DNA of 12,644 nucleotides from CAYNNP01 sp964398215. Lineage in GTDB: Bacteria > Planctomycetota > Planctomycetia > Pirellulales > Pirellulaceae. The stretch spans positions 1 through 12,644 of the forward strand of contig CAYNNP010000197.1 of the NCBI GenBank assembly GCA_964398215.1, in the 5' to 3' direction. Below are positions 6,246 through 12,644 of the stretch, in pieces. The position numbers were made by a program, and so were the translations under genes. The notes below the pieces were generated by a model. The model was not told where the DNA came from and did not search any database. It saw only the letters and a list, made by a program, of their open reading frames with translations. The stretch's first letter is position 1, and each line of letters begins with the position of its first letter.

Positions 6246-7073
6246 ATGGCATTGAAAACTCGCCGATCAATAACCACCTTTGCAGCCCTTGTGATCGTCG
6301 CTTTCACTGTGACGTTTGCGGTTGCACAGCGGGGTCGCCGCAGCACGCCGGATCGTAGCGAGTACCCGCAATGGGAACTTGATCCACAATTCCAGAAAGA
6401 CGTGTTTACGTTTGCTCGAGTGCAATTCGATTCGTACGCAGGTAATCGCTTCGGCGGTTGGCGCAATGATTTCCCAGATTGCGATTGGAACTTCTCTGTC
6501 CGCCTAAAGGAATTGACGTCGTACGAAGTCGACCCGAATGGAGTGGTCGTTCGACTGACCGACGACAACTTGATGGACTATCCGTTTCTGTACATGTCCA
6601 ACATTCAACAGATGCGGCTGACCTCTGCAGAATCAGACGCGATGCGAAGCTACCTGTTGAATGGTGGGTTTATCATGGCAGACGATATTTGGGGACCGAT
6701 CGCGTGGGAACATATTCAAAGTGAAATGAAAAATGTTTTTCCCGATCGCGAGCCTGTCGAACTTCCTTACGACCATCCATTGTTCAGCATGGTCTATCAT
6801 TTGAAAGTCATTCCTCAGGTGCCGAGTATCCGAGCATGGGAACGCGGCATGACTTACGAAGACTGGCACGGCGATATGCGCGGCGACACCGCTCCACATT
6901 TTTGGGCCTACCTGAACGATACAGGCCACATCATGGCGTTAGTGTGTCTGAATAACGACATCGGCGATGGTTGGGAACGCGAAGGCCAATCCAAAGAGTA
7001 CTTTATGAAGTACTCACAGAAAGTGTCTTACCCGCTGGGCATCAACATCGTTACTTACGCGATGACGCACTAG
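6246..7073 (+). CDS. Secreted DUF4159 domain protein
   Basis: A 275-aa protein. It starts with MALKTRRS and a hydrophobic stretch (about 11-26) ending AVA-Q, a signal peptide with cleavage near 27; the paired arginines make Tat export conceivable, though Sec is simpler. The mature part matches the DUF4159 pattern as I know it: FTFARVQFDSY near 54-64, GGWRNDFPDCDWNFSVRL (70-87), a YPFLYM strand (112-117), and LLNGGFIMADDIWG (137-150), which resembles the glycine-rich turn of glutamine-amidotransferase-like folds. No biochemical function is established. The frame is open from 6111, but the upstream 45 codons are basic and unlike the family, and only the ATG at 6246 places the leader at the N-terminus. 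In other planctomycetes DUF4159 genes often sit near MoxR ATPase/DUF58 clusters; here it stands alone, 407 bases after the kinase gene. Confidence 0.85.
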   Translation: MALKTRRSITTFAALVIVAFTVTFAVAQRGRRSTPDRSEYPQWELDPQFQKDVFTFARVQFDSYAGNRFGGWRNDFPDCDWNFSVRLKELTSYEVDPNGVVVRLTDDNLMDYPFLYMSNIQQMRLTSAESDAMRSYLLNGGFIMADDIWGPIAWEHIQSEMKNVFPDREPVELPYDHPLFSMVYHLKVIPQVPSIRAWERGMTYEDWHGDMRGDTAPHFWAYLNDTGHIMALVCLNNDIGDGWEREGQSKEYFMKYSQKVSYPLGINIVTYAMTH

Positions 7074-7139
7074 CCCATCTACTCACGCGACGACAGTAGC
7101 TCGTCCCCGGCCGAGATTTGCTCGGTTTCGGTATCGCGG

Positions 7140-7168
7140 TTGGGTAACGCGCCGCGGCAAACTACAAT
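7140..7168 (+). promoter_or_regulatory. Possible sigma70-type promoter for the DUF1592 gene
   Basis: TACAAT (7163-7168) lies 17 bases downstream of TTGGGT (7140-7145). The -10 box is good (5 of 6) and the -35 box weak (TTG only). A start near 7175 would leave about 43 bases before the ATG at 7218. Confidence 0.35.
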
Positions 7169-7217
7169 GCACTGATTGTTTGTGATCAATTCTCGTGGAT
7201 TGCGGTGCGTTGCTATT

Positions 7218-10200
7218 ATGAATCGGCTTAGCGTTCTGGTCTTGTTGGCGTCTGGCTTTTTGGCGGGGCATGCAAACGCGGCAGACGAATTCAGCGACCA
7301 GGTTCGGCCGTTTTTCGAGACTTATTGTTTTGCTTGCCACGACGCCGACGTGCAAAAGTCGGGCGTGCGTTTGGATGTGCTGTCTGGCAAATTCGCTGAC
7401 AAGCATTTAAGGCTTTGGACGCATATCCGCGATCAACTCGCCGACCAGACAATGCCGCCTGATGATCAACCGCAACCTTCCCAAGCAAAGCGTGGTGCAA
7501 TTGTTGCTTGGATTGATCAAGAACTGAAAGTCGCCAAGTTGCGAGTCGCACAGAACAACGGTAGCGTGCGGCGGTTGACGGTTCCGCAGTATCGAGAAAC
7601 TTTGCAGCGACTGCTAGGAATCAAAGAAGACCTGACCGATACCTTGCCGCCCGACGCGGTCTCCCGAGACGGATTCACCAACAACGCATCGTCGATGGTC
7701 CTGTCTCCGCTGCAAGTTGAATCGTATTTTGACATCGCCGCCAAAGCGCTTGACCAATGCATCGTCGATCCGAATGAAAAGCCGACGATTCAGAACTTTC
7801 GCGTCGACTTTGGAAAAGCGATCAACCCGCAACCGTACGTTGGCGATTTGATCCTGGGGGCGGGGAGCAAGCTACTGCAAAACGATGACTTTGTTGTCAC
7901 AGAGTTGGCTCCCGAAAAGCCTTTCGAGTTCAATCCGTTTGTGATGCAAACGAAGTATCGGTTCCACGAAGGCTACCAGGGCAATTCGACTGTCCGAGGC
8001 TGGAGAGACTACGACAGTATCTATCACGCAGTCTTTGCCTGTGTGCGAGGAAATGGAACCGGATATCCCAAAGGATCGTCGCACGAAGTCATCCCAGCGG
8101 GGCTTGTGTTGCGTCCTGCGATTCCCAGTCGCGAACTGTTTGGCATCGAAAGTACGTATGGCCCCAAAGCGAACTTCAAAATCGCACTGCGTGAACTTCC
8201 ACGACATGGCAATTTTCGGATTACCGTCAATGCAGCGAAATACGACGACGGACTCTTGCTGGATCGGTCGGCCAAGCAACAAGACGAATCGGCTCTCGGC
8301 GCGATCGTGGTTGATCCCGACGCAGTGCAATCGATCGACATCGAAAAATCAGGGATCTATCAAGTCGACGTGCACTTGAAAAACCTACCAGCTGCCAGCG
8401 ACACTCCCGACGATTCCAAGTTACAACAGGATTTGATCGGCCGCTGGGCATTCGACCAGCAAGTCGATGGTGTCGCGGCTGACGACGTTGCGATCGCTGG
8501 GTCTCTGGTGGGCAACGCGAAAACGACCGATTCACCTTTCGGAAAATCGCTGTCCGTCAACGGCGGTAACGACGCTGCGGTGTACCCGCGCACCGATGTG
8601 ATGGATGTCGGCAAAGGCGACTTTAGCGTGGCAGCTTGGATTCACCCAGACAAGTTGGCTCAAGGCGGTATCGTGTGTTTGGGTAAATACAGCTGGACAC
8701 ACGGTTGGTACTTTGACATGCCCAACGACCGGGGCGTGCTGCGTATCGAAACCGCTGGCCCGAACAACCAGTCCAACGGAACGGTAGCGTCCCGGCCTAA
8801 CGTGATTCGCGCCAAACAGTGGCAACACGTCGCCGCCGTGGTGCGACGCGGTGAATCGCAAACGCGTCTATATGTCAATGGATTCGAGGTGGCGAAAGGA
8901 GAAGTCGGGCCAGCAAACCTTGACAATCCCAACGTCGATTTGCACATCGGCCGAATCCAAGCTTCAAAGCAGTTCTATGGCCAAATCGACGAAGTGCGAA
9001 TGTTTCGCCGCGCGCTGGAACCAGCCGAGATCCAAGCGTTGGTCGAACCGGGTCGGCGATTCGTGCAGCCGCCGACGCCGGAAAAGCCGCAACCGCTACT
9101 TTTGGAGCTTGGCGATCGGTATTTCACAGGCACGCTTTCCCGCTCGCCGTTCCTGGCAGTTCGTTTGCCGGTTGGGAAAACAAACATCAGCGCGAAACAC
9201 CAAGGCCAAAAGCCGGTTGGGAAACTGGTTTTGACACCGCTATCGCATGATGACCCAACCGCGCAGCAGTTCACTCGTTTCGAGAAACAGATACCTCGTC
9301 TGGGAGTGCATCTTGGCCTGCGTCGCGATTGCGGACACACTTTTCGCCAAATTGATGCAGCAAAGAATGTCAAACCAACCGACTTGACCGAATTCCGCTT
9401 CGAAGGCGCGATCAACGATTACCCAAGTCCCGATGTGCAAAAAGACAATGACAACTATCTGGCCGGCGTCCGCGAAATTGTCGTCCACAGCGAATACACC
9501 GACGGACGCGACATGCCAAGATTGCTGATTCGTAGCGTCGAATTCGAAGGCCCGCTGTATGAAACTTGGCCACCAGCTACGCATCAAAACATATTCCTTG
9601 ATTCACCAAACCAAGACGATCCGCAAACCTACGCGCGAGAGATCATTCACTCATTCGCGACCAGAGCATTTCGCCGACCGCTACGGACCGCAGAAGAAAA
9701 CGCGCTGATGGATGTATGGCGTGATAGTTTTGATGCGTCAGCTGATTTTCGCCAGAGCATCAAGGATGCCTTGTTAGTCACGCTGACTTCGCCACAGTTC
9801 TTGCACTTGATCGAAGAAAGCGAAACGCCCAAGCCCGAAACGTTGGACGATTATGAACTTGCGTCCAAGCTTTCGTACTTTCTGTGGAACGGTCCACCGG
9901 ATGAAACGCTTTTGGATCTGGCCGCAAATGGCAAGCTGCATGATCGTATCGACAGTCAAATTGATCGCATGATTGATCACGCTAGATTCGAAGGCTTTAC
10001 TGACCAATTCAGCACTCAGTGGTTACAGCTTGGCAAAGTCGATAGCGTTGAATTCGACATTCGGCGATACCCCAATCTGCGACGAGAAGTGATCGCTGCG
10101 CTGAAACGTGAACCCGGCGAGTTGCTGTTGCACTTGATTCGCAATAACTTGCCAGCGCGCGAGTTGGTGCAATCAGAGAATTTGATGGTGAACGAAATCA

Positions 10201-10829
10201 CTGCGAAATACTATGGCGTCAAGAAACCGGTCGATTCAGGCTTTGATTTTGTGCCGGTTGCACATCAATCACCAAATCTAGGTGGGCTTTTGTCGCAAGC
10301 CGGAGTACTTGCGGGGTTATCTGATGGGCGCGAATCGAATCCCGTGAAACGAGGTGCGTGGTTGGCTCGCAAGATTGTTGCCGAACCGCCTGAAGATCCT
10401 CCGCCAAACGTTCCGGCACTCGAAGAAGATTTGACGAAGCTGTCATTGCGCGAGCGTTTGGAAAAACATCGCAACCAAGACGGCTGTGTAAAATGTCACT
10501 TGAGTATCGATCCGTGGGGCGTGCCACTAGAAGAGTTCGACGCCGCTGGCTTGTTCAAAAAGAAACCGGCCGATGCAAAATCGACGTTGCCCGACAAGAC
10601 CGAAGTCGCCGGGGTGGCCGAACTGAAAACCTATTTGGCCGAAAAACGATTGGATCAAGTTGCCTTTAGCGTCCTAAAACATTTGGCGACTTACGCCATT
10701 GGTCGCGACTTGAGCTACAACGAGATTGAGTCGTTGCGGCAGAAAACAGTAGACTTGCGAGACAAACAGTACCGAATGCGTGAAATGGTTCGGTTCATAG
10801 TCCACAGTGACCTGTTCATGAAAAAGTAG
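7218..10829 (+). CDS. Secreted DUF1592/planctomycete-cytochrome protein with inserted LamG domain
   Basis: A 1203-aa exported protein with a signal peptide at 1-21 (HANA-ADEF). The order of domains follows the known family: PSCyt1 cytochrome-like domain with CFACH (C37, C40, H41) and TMPP (79-82) as the probable axial-Met region; DUF1587/PSD3 around 118-180 (RRLTVPQYRETLQRLLG); an approximately 200-residue beta-rich region; a LamG/concanavalin-like fold at about 405-608, ending GQIDEVRMFRRALEPAEIQAL; then DUF1595 (about 800-865, FATRAFRRPL), DUF1592 (about 875-1000), DUF1588 (about 1015-1110) with a second CVKCH (C1090, C1093, H1094), and DUF1585 (about 1128-1200). Two hemes c are therefore predicted outside the cytoplasm, and the LamG insert suggests carbohydrate or surface binding. 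Redox partners and substrate are unknown. The frame is open from 7176, but the ATG at 7218 begins the signal peptide directly. It pairs with the DUF1552 gene downstream. Confidence 0.92.
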   Translation: MNRLSVLVLLASGFLAGHANAADEFSDQVRPFFETYCFACHDADVQKSGVRLDVLSGKFADKHLRLWTHIRDQLADQTMPPDDQPQPSQAKRGAIVAWIDQELKVAKLRVAQNNGSVRRLTVPQYRETLQRLLGIKEDLTDTLPPDAVSRDGFTNNASSMVLSPLQVESYFDIAAKALDQCIVDPNEKPTIQNFRVDFGKAINPQPYVGDLILGAGSKLLQNDDFVVTELAPEKPFEFNPFVMQTKYRFHEGYQGNSTVRGWRDYDSIYHAVFACVRGNGTGYPKGSSHEVIPAGLVLRPAIPSRELFGIESTYGPKANFKIALRELPRHGNFRITVNAAKYDDGLLLDRSAKQQDESALGAIVVDPDAVQSIDIEKSGIYQVDVHLKNLPAASDTPDDSKLQQDLIGRWAFDQQVDGVAADDVAIAGSLVGNAKTTDSPFGKSLSVNGGNDAAVYPRTDVMDVGKGDFSVAAWIHPDKLAQGGIVCLGKYSWTHGWYFDMPNDRGVLRIETAGPNNQSNGTVASRPNVIRAKQWQHVAAVVRRGESQTRLYVNGFEVAKGEVGPANLDNPNVDLHIGRIQASKQFYGQIDEVRMFRRALEPAEIQALVEPGRRFVQPPTPEKPQPLLLELGDRYFTGTLSRSPFLAVRLPVGKTNISAKHQGQKPVGKLVLTPLSHDDPTAQQFTRFEKQIPRLGVHLGLRRDCGHTFRQIDAAKNVKPTDLTEFRFEGAINDYPSPDVQKDNDNYLAGVREIVVHSEYTDGRDMPRLLIRSVEFEGPLYETWPPATHQNIFLDSPNQDDPQTYAREIIHSFATRAFRRPLRTAEENALMDVWRDSFDASADFRQSIKDALLVTLTSPQFLHLIEESETPKPETLDDYELASKLSYFLWNGPPDETLLDLAANGKLHDRIDSQIDRMIDHARFEGFTDQFSTQWLQLGKVDSVEFDIRRYPNLRREVIAALKREPGELLLHLIRNNLPARELVQSENLMVNEITAKYYGVKKPVDSGFDFVPVAHQSPNLGGLLSQAGVLAGLSDGRESNPVKRGAWLARKIVAEPPEDPPPNVPALEEDLTKLSLRERLEKHRNQDGCVKCHLSIDPWGVPLEEFDAAGLFKKKPADAKSTLPDKTEVAGVAELKTYLAEKRLDQVAFSVLKHLATYAIGRDLSYNEIESLRQKTVDLRDKQYRMREMVRFIVHSDLFMKK

Positions 10830-10872
10830 CAGGTAAATCGAACATGAGTTTTCGAAGTTGCTCTATTTCGGA

Positions 10873-11009
10873 GAGGCTGTGAGTTTTTTGTTTTGTGAGC
10901 GGCAAACCGATAGCCGCCGTTTTTTGGCGTTTGACTTCTGCGCAAATTAGCCGACGGCTAGTGCTTTGTCGCTCACCAGAAAAGGCATTTCCGAAAAAAT
11001 CACAGCCTC
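10873..11009. repeat. Imperfect 137-bp inverted repeat (BIME-like pair)
   Basis: Three segments recur inverted: GAGGCTGTGA (10873-10882) with TCACAGCCTC (11000-11009); GTGAGCGGCAAA (10895-10906) with TTTGTCGCTCAC (10965-10976), 11 of 12; and TAGCCGCCG (10911-10919) with CGACGGCTA (10952-10960), 8 of 9. The two inner segments share one symmetry centre; the outer pair is offset by 11 bases, so the right arm carries an insertion. A phrase close to the left arm start recurs at 12567-12583. This marks it as a dispersed repeat unit present as an inverted pair in the spacer between the DUF1592 and DUF1552 genes. Confidence 0.75.
10899..10925 (+). terminator. Possible intrinsic terminator inside the repeat, after the DUF1592 gene
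   Basis: GCGGC (10899-10903) and GCCGC (10913-10917) form a GC-only five-base stem with a nine-base loop. After CG comes a run of six T (10920-10925). It lies about 70 bases after the DUF1592 stop codon. The stem is short, so the call is tentative. If real, it would separate transcription of the DUF1592 gene from the DUF1552 gene. Confidence 0.35.
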
Positions 11010-11140
11010 GTAGGCCGGGCCGAACAAACATTGCGATTGCCGGAACTTCTGGCGTGAATAGAATTGACATCAGTAGCTTAGACTTTACGACACCATCGGC
11101 GTTTGCGATGTTCCGGCACGCATTGGCCCTTGGTCTGGCT

Positions 11141-11146
11141 TACAAT
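11141..11146 (+). promoter_or_regulatory. Possible -10 box upstream of the DUF1552 gene
   Basis: TACAAT lies 61 bases before the ATG at 11207, in an AT-richer stretch. I find no acceptable -35 hexamer at 16-18 bases upstream, so this is only a candidate. Confidence 0.25.
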
Positions 11147-11206
11147 TAGTCAGATACGCTTCAAATTGCTGAACACTAAATTCCCACCTCAATCCCTCAG
11201 CCATTC

Positions 11207-12541
11207 ATGGTCTCTCCTGCCCCACTTGACCGCCGCGCTGTCCTGAAAGGCGTCGCAGGTTTCTCACTTGCGTTGCCGGTTTTGGAGGCGATGGGTGCCG
11301 AAGTAGTCGATCAATTGCCACGGCGATTCTGCGCGATCTACACGGCCAACGGAATGTCGCTGCCGAAGCCAGACAATCAAATCGATGATTGGAGTTGGTT
11401 TCCTAAAACGGAAGGTGACAAGTTTGAATTCAACAAGTCCACCGAGCCACTGAAACCGTTCCGCAGCCAGATGAGTTTTCTTGGTGGTTTGTATCATCCC
11501 AATGGGCCCAAAGGTGACCCGCATACTTGCAGCGACATGTGGCTGACAGGCGCGCCGCTGCACAAGAGTTCCAGGGACACGTTCAACACGGTCGGCTTGG
11601 ATCAACTGATCGCTTTGAATACCAAGCAGCATTGTCGACAGCCATCATTGGTATTGTCGATCGATGCCGGAGTAGGTTTCCTTTCGCGCACGGGCACCAT
11701 TTCGTACAACATCGAAGGCAAGCCGATTCCCGCCGAAAATAGTCCGCGCCGAGTATTTGATCGATTGTTTCGCGGTGACCGCCAAAATCTTGAGCAGCAG
11801 CGTCAGCAGTTACAACGTCGAATCAAATTGGTTGACGCGGTTGTCCAAAGCACACGAACATTGAACAAGCGTCTGGGTCAGTCAGACCGTAACAAAATGG
11901 ACCAATACCTGACGTCGCTGAACGAGATCGAATCGCGCCTGATTGCTTCGGAAAAATGGATTGATATTCCGCTGAAGAAACAGGACCACTCGCATCTGAA
12001 TTTAGATGCAACGCCTAGTGGCGAGCCGAAAGATTATTACCAGAACATGTTCGACTTGATCGCTTTAGCGTTCGACGCGGATATCACGCGAAGTGTTGCG
12101 TTCATGCTCAATCGCGAAGACGGCATGGGGATCAGCGATTCGTTTCCGCGAAAATTGGGCTTGAGCAGCACGCACCATCAGTTGTCGCACGCCAAAGACA
12201 AGAAAGGACAATTGAACTTTGCCAAGTACGATTTGTTTTTAAGTGAGCAGATCGCCCATTTTCTACATCGGATGAACGAATACAAAGACGCCGATGGAAC
12301 GGTACTGGACAATAGCATCGTGTTGTATGGCAGTGGCGCCAGCACAACGCACTATTCCAAGAACTTGCCAACGATGATCGCTGGCGGTGCAAACATGGGT
12401 TTGCAACACGGAACCTATTGGCGAGACGGAGAAACACGTTTGTCAAACGTCTACCTCAGCATTTTGCGATCAATGGGAATCGATATCGACTCCTTCGCCG
12501 ACAGCACAGGCACAGTTGACAGCAGCGTCTTCGGCGCTTGA
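11207..12541 (+). CDS. Exported DUF1552 family protein with Tat-type leader
   Basis: A 444-aa protein. The N-terminus reads LDRRAVLKGVAGFSLALPVLEAM (residues 7-29), a twin-arginine (RRxxLK) leader with the hydrophobic stretch and LPxLEAM ending typical of DUF1552 proteins. The mature part has family landmarks: PRRFCAIYTANGMSLP (39-54), LKPFRSQMSFLGGLYHPN (82-99), HTCSDMWLTG (106-115), GLDQLIA (130-136) and PSLVLSIDAGVG (146-157). Near the C-terminus are SIVLYGSGAS (368-377) and an aspartate-rich end. The fold is thought to be related to alkaline-phosphatase-like or DUF1501-type proteins, but no reaction is established. DUF1552 genes commonly follow DUF1592 genes in planctomycetes and some other phyla, implying a shared extracytoplasmic process. 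Here 377 bases separate them, with the inverted repeat and possible terminator between, so separate transcription is likely. Confidence 0.92.
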   Translation: MVSPAPLDRRAVLKGVAGFSLALPVLEAMGAEVVDQLPRRFCAIYTANGMSLPKPDNQIDDWSWFPKTEGDKFEFNKSTEPLKPFRSQMSFLGGLYHPNGPKGDPHTCSDMWLTGAPLHKSSRDTFNTVGLDQLIALNTKQHCRQPSLVLSIDAGVGFLSRTGTISYNIEGKPIPAENSPRRVFDRLFRGDRQNLEQQRQQLQRRIKLVDAVVQSTRTLNKRLGQSDRNKMDQYLTSLNEIESRLIASEKWIDIPLKKQDHSHLNLDATPSGEPKDYYQNMFDLIALAFDADITRSVAFMLNREDGMGISDSFPRKLGLSSTHHQLSHAKDKKGQLNFAKYDLFLSEQIAHFLHRMNEYKDADGTVLDNSIVLYGSGASTTHYSKNLPTMIAGGANMGLQHGTYWRDGETRLSNVYLSILRSMGIDIDSFADSTGTVDSSVFGA

Positions 12542-12566
12542 ACGCAGCATCAAATACAAGGCCGAA

Positions 12567-12644
12567 GAGTCTGTGAGTTTTTAGGCCGGAGGCCGACACA
12601 ACCCTAGCCCATGGCGTGAGTTTTGCAGTTGCGTTTTTTTGGTA
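12567..12644. repeat. REP-like element after the DUF1552 gene (runs to window edge)
   Basis: GAGTCTGTGAGTTTTT (12567-12582) matches GAGGCTGTGAGTTTTT (10873-10888) at 15 of 16 positions. It is followed by a GGCC-GGA-GGCC hairpin (12584-12594) and a second GTGAGTTTT (12616-12624). The element starts 26 bases after the DUF1552 stop and may continue past the edge. I recall similar phrases in Pirellulaceae spacers. Terminator function is not supported, because the stem is short and no T-run follows it directly. Confidence 0.5.

Noticed and set aside
5972..6568. 198-aa minus-strand frame over the start of the DUF4159 gene
   Set aside because: It overlaps a well-supported coding region antisense and shows no recognisable domain or leader.
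7111..7125. CCGAG-ATTTG-CTCGG hairpin after the DUF4159 gene
   Set aside because: Five-base stem with only three T after it; too weak for a terminator.
7176..7217. TTG start 14 codons upstream of the DUF1592 ATG
   Set aside because: It adds a charged segment before an ideal signal peptide, with no ribosome site; the start of transcription may even lie near it.
1..12644. Defence island, prophage, insertion sequence, tRNA or rRNA gene
   Set aside because: I found no transposase, integrase, nuclease, toxin-antitoxin or structural RNA signal; every large gene fits an ordinary planctomycete envelope or signalling family.

Overview
The window looks like a chromosomal segment of a planctomycete, most likely a Pirellulaceae/Rhodopirellula-type marine organism. 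This rests on the gene content, not on a database search. Its genes include a secreted sulfatase, a secreted PQQ-type beta-propeller that starts with the WRGP..GVS signature, a very large Ser/Thr kinase with an N-terminal zinc-finger-like module and C-terminal TPRs, a secreted DUF4159 protein, and a DUF1592 ('planctomycete cytochrome') plus DUF1552 pair. Intergenic spacers are long and full of short palindromic (REP-like) repeats, which also fits these genomes.

Layout. 1-202 (minus): 5' end of a sulfatase gene running off the left edge. 203-933: no intact gene. It holds a 214-bp dyad-symmetric array of palindromes (241-454), a degenerate coding remnant on the minus strand (502-741), a short palindrome (808-820) and a good sigma70-type promoter (858-886). 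934-2217 (+): secreted beta-propeller protein. 2379-2747 (+): 122-aa four-helix membrane protein. 2891-5839 (+): 982-aa receptor-like kinase with a TTG start. 5840-6245: spacer with two hairpin structures. 6246-7073 (+): secreted DUF4159 protein. 7218-10829 (+): secreted 1203-aa PSCyt1/PSD-family protein with two CxxCH motifs and an inserted LamG domain. 10830-11206: spacer with a 137-bp imperfect inverted repeat. 11207-12541 (+): Tat-type exported DUF1552 protein. 12542-12644: start of another REP-like element.

How the genes relate. Apart from the sulfatase, all genes lie on the plus strand, but spacers of about 140-400 bp argue for mostly separate transcription units. The DUF1592 and DUF1552 genes are a recurrent pair in planctomycetes and relatives and probably act together at the cell envelope; their biochemical role is not established. 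The kinase resembles a transmembrane signalling protein with an anti-sigma-type zinc module fused to its N-terminus, but no sigma factor gene lies beside it here. I see no CRISPR array, tRNA, rRNA, transposase, phage gene or defence cassette. I also see no convincing new multi-gene system. The most unusual elements are the repeat structures and the domain architectures of the two largest proteins.
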